Source: JAQVIJ01 sp041287365 (lineage in GTDB: Bacteria > Desulfobacterota > Dissulfuribacteria > Dissulfuribacterales > DYLC01). Taken from it: 64,000 nt of DNA. The translations under genes were made by a program, and so were the position numbers. Below, one piece after another: positions 8,676 through 16,385 of this stretch. Position 1 is the stretch's first letter. Each line of letters starts with the position of its first letter. The notes beneath the pieces are model-generated. The model made no database searches, was not told the origin of the DNA, and saw nothing but the letters and a program-made list of their open reading frames with translations. The stretch covers positions 186,001 to 250,000 of the forward strand of contig JBEULL010000004.1 of NCBI GenBank assembly GCA_041287365.1, read 5' to 3'.

Positions 8676-9736
8676 CAGTTGTCGTAGTTTGTCATGATGC
8701 CGGAGGAGCAGAAGTATTATCTGCAATGATAGCTGCAAACACTTACAGGTGTAAGTGGCATGTAATCGGTAAAGATGCAAGTCCTGCTCAAATTGTCTTT
8801 GAACGTAAGGGTCTGAAACGGTTTTGGATAACGTTAAAAGATATAGACAGCGTCAGTGGTATTATGGCTGCTATTTCTCCTGATTATCTCTTTTATAGCA
8901 CAGGCTGGCAGATTAGAATTGAGGATGGCTTTTTACAATGGGCCAAGAAAAATTCGGTGACAACTGTGGCATTTCTTGAGCATTGGGTCAATTACAGAGA
9001 ACGATTTGGCTATCCCAATAAGGGATGGCAAAGAAATTTGCCCGATTGGATAGCTGTTGGTGATGAAATAGCTTTGAAGTTGGCAACAGAACTGGAGTTA
9101 CCCCATTTGTTATATGTAAAAAATTATTATTTTGATGAGATGCGTCAAAAAGCTGCTACATTTTCCTCTCGATGTCAGGTTAGTACTTCTGATCTGTGTG
9201 TTTTTGTTTCTGAACCCATATCAGAAGGTGCACAAAAACTTTATGGAGATGCAGCATATTGGGGTTTTTCGGAGCTGGCTACTATAGAATCTATATTGAA
9301 TCAATTCACATTGATTGAAAAACATTTTGGAGTCAAGAGGTTGCTAATAAGGCTTCATCCATCGGAGAATGCCCTTAACTATTCTGAATTATTATTAAAA
9401 TATCCTGAACTATTAACGATTCATTCTGCTCATGAAAGCTCGCTTATAGAAGATATTGCTTCAGCAAGGCTTGTGATTGGATTTACAAGTATGGCGCTTT
9501 TTAATGCTTATTTGATGGGCAAACCTGTTATTTCATTTATACCGTCCAAGAAGTTAAAATGTGCAGTACCTATACCATCATCTTGTCAAGTTACAGACAT
9601 GAATGGTCTTTTAGGTGTAAATCTGCGTTGTGAAGATAACGCTGCCTTTGATACAAGATTTTTAGGAGGTGTGAAACTTGACGAGTTATTGACCTTTTTG
9701 GAGGAACAACGACGTGAAAATAGTTGCCACAATTGA
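8669..9736 (+). CDS. Putative GT-B-like protein of the flagellar glycan cluster, function unknown
   Basis: The 355-residue protein is soluble, with no signal peptide. It opens with a Rossmann-like strand-loop-helix (VVVVCHDAGGAEVLSAMI). In the C-terminal half there is LIRLHPSEN, then a segment of the type IASARLVIGFTSMALFNAYLMGKPVI, which recalls the donor-binding half of GT-B glycosyltransferases and polysialyltransferase-like proteins. I do not recognise a specific family, and the enzyme activity is inference. Its start overlaps the end of the Maf gene (ATG inside the last codons) and its end overlaps the next gene by 23 bases, so it is translated as part of the cluster. Base composition is clearly more AT-rich than in the Maf gene. 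Confidence 0.55.
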   Translation: MLTVVVVCHDAGGAEVLSAMIAANTYRCKWHVIGKDASPAQIVFERKGLKRFWITLKDIDSVSGIMAAISPDYLFYSTGWQIRIEDGFLQWAKKNSVTTVAFLEHWVNYRERFGYPNKGWQRNLPDWIAVGDEIALKLATELELPHLLYVKNYYFDEMRQKAATFSSRCQVSTSDLCVFVSEPISEGAQKLYGDAAYWGFSELATIESILNQFTLIEKHFGVKRLLIRLHPSENALNYSELLLKYPELLTIHSAHESSLIEDIASARLVIGFTSMALFNAYLMGKPVISFIPSKKLKCAVPIPSSCQVTDMNGLLGVNLRCEDNAAFDTRFLGGVKLDELLTFLEEQRRENSCHN

Positions 9737-10487
9737 AGCGCGTATGTCATCTTCCAGGCTTCCTGGCAAGGTGCTTTTGCCTGTTTCAGCCTTTTGTCAA
9801 AGCACTCAACGAATGGAGGCCAGGGCATCTTTGGATTTGATGTGTGAGCGTGTGTCCAGGTCTAAGTATGTTCAAAAGATCATAGTCGCTACTACTACAA
9901 AGCCAGCTGACGATGCCATTTGCGAGCTTTGTGAACGAATTGGAGTCAGATTTTTTCGAGGCAGTGAAGAAAACGTCCTTCAAAGGGTTTTGAGTGCGGT
10001 TACTGAGGCTAATGCAGATCTAATTTGTAAGCTTACGGGAGATTGTCCCTTGATCGACCCTCTTGTAATAGACAGGACCATCATCTCGCATTTGGCGGGT
10101 GATTATGATTATACCTCCACCTGTTTGTGGAACAGGACATTTCCCATTGGAATAGAAGTGGAGGTTTTGTGGCGCGATGCCTTGGCAAAGACAGCGCAGC
10201 TGACCAATGACCCCATAGATCAGGTTCATGTAACTTATTTTATTTACAAAAATCCGCATGTTTTTAAGTTGAATTCTGTTACTGCACTGCCTTCAGAGTT
10301 TGCCCCTGACTTGCGTATTACTATGGATACCCAGGAAGACTATGAGGTGATAAAAATGATCTATGAAAGGCTTTACGGTGTAAATCCTTATTTTACTACA
10401 AAGGATGTGATTCTCTTGATGAGGGCTGAGCCATCCATTGCCATGATAAATCGCGATATCCGTCAAAAACATGCAAGTGAAGGCTGA
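9714..10487 (+). CDS. SpsF-like cytidylyltransferase family protein (CMP-sugar synthetase type)
   Basis: The 257-residue protein starts with IEARMSSSRLPGKVLLPV, the nucleotide-binding signature of the SpsF/CMP-NeuAc synthetase superfamily. LTGDCPLIDPLVID follows near residue 107 with the metal-binding Asp. Members activate acidic sugars as CMP derivatives or act in related polysaccharide pathways. The context (amidotransferase, aminotransferase, Maf) suggests activation of a nonulosonic-type sugar, but the substrate cannot be read from sequence. A short insertion after PVSAFCQST separates the usual motif from the LMCERVSRS helix. GGAGGAAC just upstream of the ATG acts as ribosome site inside the end of the previous gene. 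Confidence 0.8.
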   Translation: MKIVATIEARMSSSRLPGKVLLPVSAFCQSTQRMEARASLDLMCERVSRSKYVQKIIVATTTKPADDAICELCERIGVRFFRGSEENVLQRVLSAVTEANADLICKLTGDCPLIDPLVIDRTIISHLAGDYDYTSTCLWNRTFPIGIEVEVLWRDALAKTAQLTNDPIDQVHVTYFIYKNPHVFKLNSVTALPSEFAPDLRITMDTQEDYEVIKMIYERLYGVNPYFTTKDVILLMRAEPSIAMINRDIRQKHASEG

Positions 10488-11460
10488 TTGTTTGTTCTGT
10501 AAACAAGTGAAGGCTGCTGTGATAGGTTGTGGTATGATCGGAGGAGGGTTAGATACTCCTGATGACCACATGGTCCTTACGCATGCCCATGGTTATCTTT
10601 GTCACGAAAGCTGCAAACTTGTGGCATGTGTTGATACAAATGACGCAGCCATAGAACGATTCAGAAATAAATGGGGGAAAGATATTCGGGGCTATAATGA
10701 TGTTAGAACCATGCTGGAATGTGAGAAACCTGAAGTAGTTTCAATATGTACTCCAACAAGTCATCATGCCTCGAATATCAAAACAATATATAATTATCCT
10801 TTCATACGAGCGGTGCTTTGTGAAAAACCTTTGGTTGATGGATTGAATGAATTCTTTGAGGTAGAACGGCTTATAAAAAATAGCTCTAAGGTGTTTGCTG
10901 TAAATTATATACGATGTTTTGACCCATCTCATTTGGAGGCCTTGTCAGTAATTCAGTCAAATATTTTGGGCATTCCTCTTGGATTTTATGGTGTATTTAC
11001 TAAAGGTTTGTATCACAATGGTTCCCATTTACTATCATTTATTGAAAACTTATTCGGTGTAATAACAGAAGTTAAGGTGCTTGACGGTGGTCGAATAGGA
11101 GGTGATTTGTATGGAGCTTATGTTGTAAAAACTTCCTGCGGAGTGACAGGAACTCTTTTTAATACATCAGGGGATAGGTATAGTGTTTTTGAACTGGATG
11201 TTATTTTAGAGTCTGGCAGAATCAAATTTATTGATCTTGGAAGACGCATAGAGATTTATGAGGCTGCGCCATCTAAAATTTTTGCTGGTTATAGAGAGCT
11301 TATGTTAAAAAGGGTTTTACCCGATACATTAAGTTATTATGGAATTAATTCCATTACATGTGTTCTGAACTTGTTAAGGGACGATACGCGACGAGTGCAG
11401 TTGATTTCAAGGCAGATGGATTTTTCAAGGCGGCTTTTAAATCTCAGGGATCGCTTGTGA
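10471..11460 (+). CDS. Gfo/Idh/MocA family NAD(P)-dependent sugar oxidoreductase
   Basis: A Rossmann motif AAVIGCGMIGGG begins at about residue 14. EVVSICTPTSHHASNI and VLCEKPLVDGLNEF are the classic Gfo/Idh elements, the latter holding the catalytic-site Lys of the EKP motif. The HNGSHLLSFIENLFG helix corresponds to the usual substrate-domain H-G-H segment. The role would be oxidation of a nucleotide sugar or acetamido sugar in the glycan route. The ATG at 10471 overlaps the spsF-like gene by 17 bases. A GTG at 10507 would start the protein as VKAAVIGCG, which fits the family better, so the true start is unsure. The sequence is AT-rich relative to flanking housekeeping genes. Confidence 0.85.
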   Translation: MQVKADCLFCKQVKAAVIGCGMIGGGLDTPDDHMVLTHAHGYLCHESCKLVACVDTNDAAIERFRNKWGKDIRGYNDVRTMLECEKPEVVSICTPTSHHASNIKTIYNYPFIRAVLCEKPLVDGLNEFFEVERLIKNSSKVFAVNYIRCFDPSHLEALSVIQSNILGIPLGFYGVFTKGLYHNGSHLLSFIENLFGVITEVKVLDGGRIGGDLYGAYVVKTSCGVTGTLFNTSGDRYSVFELDVILESGRIKFIDLGRRIEIYEAAPSKIFAGYRELMLKRVLPDTLSYYGINSITCVLNLLRDDTRRVQLISRQMDFSRRLLNLRDRL

Positions 11461-11491
11461 CATAACTTGTTCTGGAGTTAAGGAGGTTTTT

Positions 11492-12811
11492 ATGGCTGTG
11501 CTTGCCATAAATGGAGGCGCAAGGATACGAAATAAAAAATTTCCGGCCTACAACACCATTGGTGCCGAGGAGGAAGAGGCGGTTTTACGAGTCTTGAGAA
11601 GTGGCAAATTGTCCAACTATCTCGGTACATGGCACGATGACTTTTATGGTGGCACAGAAGTGCGAGCCTTGGAACAGGAGTGGGCTGATTATTTTGGTGT
11701 GCGCCATGCCATCGCTGTTAATTCGGCGACTTCAGGTCTTTATGCAGCAGTTGGGGCATGTGGAGTAGGTCCTGGAGATGAGGTGATCGTATCGCCTTAT
11801 ACCATGAGTGCATCTGCCACAGCTGCTTTGATTTATGGAGGTATTCCGGTCTTTGCAGATGTGGAGCCGAATTATTTCTGCCTTGATCCTGTTTCGGTGG
11901 AAAGTTGTATCACATCGAGGACCAAGGCCATAATCGTTGTAGATATCTTTGGGCTTCCTTATGATGCCGATACTATAAATTCTATTGCTCGAAAACATGG
12001 TATTTGCGTCATAGAGGATTGTGCCCAGGCACCAGGTGCTACATATAATCAGCGTTTTGCCGGAACTCTTGGCGATATCGGTGTATATTCATTGAATTAT
12101 CACAAGCACATACACTGTGGTGAAGGTGGTGTGGTTGTCACTAATAGTGATGAGCTTGCATGGAAACTGCGATTGATACGTAATCATGCAGAGGCAGTTT
12201 TGGATGCTAAAGGGATAAAGGCACAAGATGAGCTGGTCAATATGGTCGGTTTTAATTATCGCATGACTGAGATAGAAGCGTCCATTGCCAGATGTCAATT
12301 GAAAAAACTCGATGGCCTTGTAAAGGAGAGACGAAATAATATCAAATATCTTGAAGGGGCCTTGTCTGAAATACCTTGTTTCACTCCTGCTTCAGAAAGA
12401 CCTGGTTCTGCCCATGTATATTATGTGCATCCCATTCTTTTTGATAGTGAATTAGCTGGTGTTTCTAGAGATTTATTTATAAAGGCAGTAAAAGCCGAGC
12501 TTGCTCCTACCGAGATGCGGGAAAAGGAAGGAGTGCAGTTGAGTTGTGGATATGTAAAACCACTTTATCTTCAGCCTATTTATCAATACAAGATTGCTTT
12601 TGGTCAGGCTGGATATCCATTCAATTTATCTCAAATACAATTAAATTATAGGCGAGGACTTTGTCCTGTTACAGAACGACTTCACTTTGAAACATTGATA
12701 ACTCATGAATTTATGAAACCTCCCGCTACAATGGCTGATTTGAATGACGTTATAAAGGCATTCTGGAAGGTATGGGAAAATCGACATGAGTTATATGGAA
12801 TGGAGAGTTAA
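11492..12811 (+). CDS. DegT/DnrJ/EryC1/StrS family PLP-dependent aminotransferase
   Basis: The 439-residue enzyme probably aminates a keto sugar or nucleotide sugar. FGVRHAIAVNSATSGLYAA and VIEDCAQAPGATYN are the PLP-phosphate and PLP-ring sites. The Schiff-base Lys lies in SLNYHKHIHCGEGG, near residue 207. It is longer than PseC-type enzymes (about 385 residues), with an extended C-terminus, so I do not equate it with PseC. AAGGAGG precedes the ATG at ideal distance. It sits between the Gfo/Idh oxidoreductase and a GNAT acetyltransferase, an arrangement typical of dehydrogenase-aminotransferase-acetyltransferase series for acetamido sugars. Confidence 0.9.
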   Translation: MAVLAINGGARIRNKKFPAYNTIGAEEEEAVLRVLRSGKLSNYLGTWHDDFYGGTEVRALEQEWADYFGVRHAIAVNSATSGLYAAVGACGVGPGDEVIVSPYTMSASATAALIYGGIPVFADVEPNYFCLDPVSVESCITSRTKAIIVVDIFGLPYDADTINSIARKHGICVIEDCAQAPGATYNQRFAGTLGDIGVYSLNYHKHIHCGEGGVVVTNSDELAWKLRLIRNHAEAVLDAKGIKAQDELVNMVGFNYRMTEIEASIARCQLKKLDGLVKERRNNIKYLEGALSEIPCFTPASERPGSAHVYYVHPILFDSELAGVSRDLFIKAVKAELAPTEMREKEGVQLSCGYVKPLYLQPIYQYKIAFGQAGYPFNLSQIQLNYRRGLCPVTERLHFETLITHEFMKPPATMADLNDVIKAFWKVWENRHELYGMES

Positions 12812-12813
12812 GT

Positions 12814-13410
12814 ATGCAATCACCTTTTTTGATTGGGGAAAGAATTTATTTGCGTCCGCTTGAACTTTCAGATGCAGATGGCACTTATCCTTCTTGGTTA
12901 AATGATCCGGAGGTTTGTAGCCAAAATAGACATCAGACATTCCCCTATACGAGGGAACAGGCTATGGCTTATATAGATGCCGTACGTGGTTCTCAGACGG
13001 ATGTGGTTTTAGCAATAATTGATAAACAGACTGACCTTCATATCGGTAATATCTCATTACAAGCTATCACCTATATTCATGCGAATGCTGAGTTGGCCAT
13101 TATTCTTGGCGATAGAACTTCTTGGGGTAAGGGTTATGGGACGGAGGCATGTGGTCTTATGATTCAACATGGTTTCCAGGCCTTAAGACTGCATCGAATA
13201 TATTGTTATACCTCTGATGCCAATATTGCCATGCAGAGAATATGTGAGAAATTAGGAATGCAAAGAGAAGGTGTACAGCGAGAGGCATTTTTTAAACACG
13301 GAAGATTTTATAACATTATAGAGTATGGAATACTTGCCAATGAGTGGCAGACCATGATTGCGCGAGAGGGAAACTATGATTCGTTACTGTACAAGATGTC
13401 TACTTCCTGA
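12814..13410 (+). CDS. GNAT N-acetyltransferase (RimJ/RimL type), probable sugar acetyltransferase
   Basis: The 198-residue protein has the RimJ-like start (LIGERIYLRPLELSDADG), a central beta bulge (AELAIILGDRTSWGKGYGTEA) with the acetyl-CoA pyrophosphate loop, and the C-terminal LHRIYCYTSDANIAMQR-CEKLGM helix. Placed after an aminotransferase and before a sugar amidotransferase, it most likely acetylates the new amino group of a sugar; ribosomal or other targets cannot be excluded. GGAGAG precedes the ATG, which lies 2 bases after the previous stop. The last 35 bases overlap the amidotransferase gene in another frame, indicating tight coupling. Confidence 0.85.
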   Translation: MQSPFLIGERIYLRPLELSDADGTYPSWLNDPEVCSQNRHQTFPYTREQAMAYIDAVRGSQTDVVLAIIDKQTDLHIGNISLQAITYIHANAELAIILGDRTSWGKGYGTEACGLMIQHGFQALRLHRIYCYTSDANIAMQRICEKLGMQREGVQREAFFKHGRFYNIIEYGILANEWQTMIAREGNYDSLLYKMSTS

Positions 13411-14527
13411 AACCAAACCCGATCTTTCTTTTGACGAAGAGGGCGTGTGTAATGCCTGTAGAAATTTCGAGAGGCGTTCGACAATTGACTGGAATGTCCG
13501 CAAAAAGGAGCTGTGCGAGATTCTGAATCGCTATCGCTCTAAAGATGGCTCGAACTGGGACTGCATAATTCCTGTAAGTGGCGGAAAAGACAGCCACTTT
13601 CAGACACTCAAGATGCTCGAACTGGGTATGAATCCCCTTTGTGTGACAGGTACTACCTGTGATCTTTCGGATATAGGCAGAAGAAACATCGAAAATCTCA
13701 AGTCATTGGGTGTGGATTACATCGAGGTCACCACCAATCGAGTGGTGAGACGAAAGCTCAATCGTATCGGGGTTACACAGGTTGGGGATATCTCCTGGCC
13801 TGAACATGTCACCATCTTTACTGTTCCAGTACGTATTGCAGTGCAATTCAATGTGCCGCTCATTATTTGGGGAGAAAATTCACAGAATGAATACGGCGGC
13901 CCTGCCTCTGACACTGAAAACAATATCTTGGATCGCCGCTGGTTGGAGGAGTTCGGAGGGCTTTTAGGACTGCGAGTCTCTGATCTTGTAGGCGTAGAAG
14001 GCATTGAAAAAAAACACCTTATTCCCTTTACCTATCCATCGGACGAAGAATTGAGGCGAGTGGGGGTTACCGGGCTGTTTTTAGGCTATTATCTGCCATG
14101 GGACGGCTACTCCAATGCCCTTTTGGCGCAGGGTTTTGGTTTTAACACCTGGCATACTACAGTGGAGGGCTCTGTGGTCAATTATGAAAATCTGGACAAT
14201 TACCAGACCGGCATACACGATTATTTCAAGTTTTTAAAATTCGGCTTTGGCCGAGCCACTGACATCGCCTCTCTGCACATTCGGCGTGGTAGAATTTCAC
14301 GAGAGGAGGGTCTTGCCCTTGTAAAACGCCATGACGGCAAGTTTCCATGGACATATCTGGGCAAACCTCTGGAGAAGATTTTGGAGCCACTGGATTTGAC
14401 GATAGATGAATTCATAAAGATATGTGACAGATTTACCAATAAAAAGCTGTTTGTGACCGATGCCCGTGGCAATTTGGTCAAGGACAAATATGGCAATCTC
14501 ACCAAGATCAACTACGACAATCCATAG
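13376..14527 (+). CDS. N-acetyl sugar amidotransferase (WbpG/WbuX/PseA-like)
   Basis: The 383-residue enzyme converts an acetamido into an acetamidino group on a sugar using ammonia from a partner glutaminase. It has four Cys in two pairs near the start (YCTRCLLPE, VCNACRNF), typical of the metal site, and the PP-loop ATP motif IIPVSGGKDSHF near residue 66. Residues IIWGENSQNEYGG belong to the conserved core of this family. The ATG at 13376 follows GAGAGGG; earlier in-frame ATGs add residues not seen in the family. It is directly followed by hisH-like and hisF-like genes, the known trio of WbpG-type pathways. The product would be an amidino derivative such as that of a legionaminic- or mannuronic-type sugar, which is inference. 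Confidence 0.9.
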   Translation: MIRYCTRCLLPETKPDLSFDEEGVCNACRNFERRSTIDWNVRKKELCEILNRYRSKDGSNWDCIIPVSGGKDSHFQTLKMLELGMNPLCVTGTTCDLSDIGRRNIENLKSLGVDYIEVTTNRVVRRKLNRIGVTQVGDISWPEHVTIFTVPVRIAVQFNVPLIIWGENSQNEYGGPASDTENNILDRRWLEEFGGLLGLRVSDLVGVEGIEKKHLIPFTYPSDEELRRVGVTGLFLGYYLPWDGYSNALLAQGFGFNTWHTTVEGSVVNYENLDNYQTGIHDYFKFLKFGFGRATDIASLHIRRGRISREEGLALVKRHDGKFPWTYLGKPLEKILEPLDLTIDEFIKICDRFTNKKLFVTDARGNLVKDKYGNLTKINYDNP

Positions 14528-14536
14528 AGTTTGCTC

Positions 14537-15154
14537 ATGTCTGTGTTGATTATCGACTACGGAATGGGAAACCTGGCCTCTGTGCGCAGGGCCTTTGAGG
14601 AATGCGGTGCAAGTGTCTTCATCTCCAATAATCCGTTGGAGATCAAAGACGCTGAACGCCTGGTGTTGCCAGGAGTTGGGGCATTTCATGATGCTATGGT
14701 GCTTTTAAGTGAAAAGGGCTGGGTAAACGCCATAAGAGAGGCGGTGCTAAATGAAGGCATTCCGGTTTTGGGCATATGTCTGGGTATGCAGCTTTTGGCG
14801 AATAGTGGTGTAGAAGGCGGAGAGACTCATGGACTGGCCCTGGTGCCTGGCAGAGTTGTGAGGCTCGAGCCCAAAGATGTCAGGGAACGTGTGCCGCATG
14901 TGGGCTGGAACGAAGTTCATTTTGCTACAACACATCAGTTGTTTGATGGAATCGCCGACGGTACGGATTTTTACTTTGTGCACAGTTATCATTTTATACC
15001 TGATGAGCCCAAATATGTTTTGGCAACTACTCCGTATTGCGAGTCATTTGTTTCTGTTGTGGCCAATGAAAAGGTCTTTGGAACCCAGTTTCACCCTGAA
15101 AAGAGCTCAAAGGTCGGCTTCAAGTTGATTCAAAATTTTTTAAGGGTTAAGTGA
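14537..15154 (+). CDS. HisH-like glutaminase subunit for sugar amidotransfer
   Basis: The 205-residue class I glutamine amidotransferase begins VLIIDYGMGNLASVRRAF. It has the nucleophile Cys in GICLGMQ and the His-Glu pair in GTQFHPEKSS, so the triad is complete. By sequence alone it is close to HisH of histidine synthesis. Its place between a WbpG-like amidotransferase and a HisF-like protein that lacks a catalytic Asp argues that it supplies ammonia for acetamidino formation. The ATG at 14537 is preferred to a TTG two codons earlier. It starts 9 bases after the amidotransferase stop and ends 1 base before the next ATG. Confidence 0.88.
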   Translation: MSVLIIDYGMGNLASVRRAFEECGASVFISNNPLEIKDAERLVLPGVGAFHDAMVLLSEKGWVNAIREAVLNEGIPVLGICLGMQLLANSGVEGGETHGLALVPGRVVRLEPKDVRERVPHVGWNEVHFATTHQLFDGIADGTDFYFVHSYHFIPDEPKYVLATTPYCESFVSVVANEKVFGTQFHPEKSSKVGFKLIQNFLRVK

Positions 15155-15155
15155 C

Positions 15156-15920
15156 ATGCTCAAGGTGCGTATCATTCCCACCCTTCTTTGGAAGGGTACA
15201 GGTCTTGTAAAGGGCATGGGGTTTGACTCCTGGCGTCGAGTGGGCACCGTGCTTCCTGCCATCAAGGTCTACAACTTGCGAGAAGTGGATGAGCTGGTGA
15301 TCTTGGACATCACTGCCACGAACGAGGGCAAAGAGCCGGATTATGAGACCATTGCCGACTGGGCGCAGGAGTGTTTTGTGCCTGTGACCATAGGCGGTGG
15401 CATTCGAAATTTGGAGCAGATCAGAAGGCTGTTGAAGTGTGGCGCAGACAAGATAGCCATTAACAGCGCTGCCTATGAACGGCCTCAGCTCATTTCTGAG
15501 GCCTCCAACAGATTTGGTTCTCAGTGTGTAGTGGTGAGCATAGATGCGCGCAAGACTTCAACCGGCGATTATGAGTGTTACAGCCATAGCGGTAAACGAC
15601 CTACTGGCATGAGGCCGGCTGAATGGGCCAAGCGCTGCGAGGCATTGGGGGCAGGCGAATTGCTCATTACCTCCATGGAACGAGACGGCACAATGCTGGG
15701 CTATGATTTGGAGTTGGTGCAACAAGTGGCCAATGAGGTCAAAATACCGGTCATCGCCTCAGGCGGGGCAGGCAGTCCACTTCATATGCTTCAGGCCATT
15801 CAGCGGAGTGCAAGTGCCGTGGCAGCGGCCAGCATGTTTCATTTCACTGAACAGACACCTGCTGAGTGCAGGGACTTTTTGCTGAATCACGGCATCCCTG
15901 TGCGCAAAGTGGCCGGTTAG
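15156..15920 (+). CDS. HisF-like (beta/alpha)8 partner of the sugar amidotransferase, catalytic Asp11 missing
   Basis: The 254-residue barrel has HisF landmarks (DELVILDITAT, VTIGGGIRNLEQI, VVSIDARKTS, VIASGGAGSP). True HisF has a catalytic Asp in the PCLDV loop at position 11. Here that loop reads IIPTLLWKGTGLVKG, with Leu in its place, as in the HisF2 group linked to WbpG. The second Asp (SIDAR) is kept. It therefore probably serves as a scaffold or ammonia tunnel between the HisH-like glutaminase and the amidotransferase rather than making imidazole glycerol phosphate. It is the last gene of the cluster and ends opposite a minus-strand pseudogene, overlapping it by a few bases. Confidence 0.9.
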   Translation: MLKVRIIPTLLWKGTGLVKGMGFDSWRRVGTVLPAIKVYNLREVDELVILDITATNEGKEPDYETIADWAQECFVPVTIGGGIRNLEQIRRLLKCGADKIAINSAAYERPQLISEASNRFGSQCVVVSIDARKTSTGDYECYSHSGKRPTGMRPAEWAKRCEALGAGELLITSMERDGTMLGYDLELVQQVANEVKIPVIASGGAGSPLHMLQAIQRSASAVAAASMFHFTEQTPAECRDFLLNHGIPVRKVAG

Positions 15921-16363
15921 CGCACTTCTGCGGTGAATGTCTCTTTGTATTCTTGTAATGCCTTTGCCAGGTCGGCTACACGTTCTTTCAATTCTTTGCG
16001 GCGTTTTTTTCTCTTTTCCAGTTCAGCTTTCAGGCGTTTGGAGGTATGAACCACTGAATTGATGGCGGTTCGCCTGTCCCATAGCACAAAGCCGATGATG
16101 GAGAACATGCCTGTGGCCATGATACCCATGCACTACATGAGCATGGATTGTAGTGCCTCCATACGGCGGTTGACAGAATTTTCCAGCGTCTCCATTCTGC
16201 GCTTCAGTGCGTCCATGCGTTTATTCAGGCTATTCATGCGCTTTTCCAAATAGTCCATGCGCTTTTCCAAGGTTTTATGCTCGGCCTTGAGTTCTGCAAG
16301 GGCTTCTATAAGCTCTCTGTCGCTTAGGCGTTTGGCTGGCTCTGCAGCAGATGCCAGAGGATG
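15917..16363 (-). pseudogene. Decayed coiled-coil membrane protein gene with an in-frame TAG
   Basis: One reading frame encodes LSDRELIEALAELKAEHKTL, then heptads of the type LEKRM/LNKRM/LKRRM, a TAG at about 16134, then IMATGMFSIIGFVLWDRR (a membrane segment) and a basic coiled coil ending FTAEVR. The two halves together look like a known small architecture: N-terminal coiled coil, one membrane helix, WDRRTA and a charged tail. The first half has no ATG or GTG ahead of its conserved start, and the second half alone would begin inside the membrane segment. TAG is an ordinary stop in neighbouring genes, so loss of function is the simplest reading. The downstream half (15917-16129) could still be translated as a 70-residue peptide. 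Confidence 0.6.
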
Positions 16364-16385
16364 TATTCAATGAAGAGTTAAAAAA

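Noticed and set aside
11492..12811. DegT aminotransferase as PseC
   Set aside because: It is about 50 residues longer than PseC, lies in the amidino-sugar cluster and has no pseB beside it.
14537..15920. HisH/HisF as histidine biosynthesis genes
   Set aside because: No other his genes around, a WbpG-like amidotransferase adjoins and the HisF catalytic Asp is replaced.
16131..16136. TAG read as pyrrolysine in the coiled-coil gene
   Set aside because: TAG serves as normal stop in several neighbours (HisF-like, pseI), and the gene also lacks a start, so decay is simpler.
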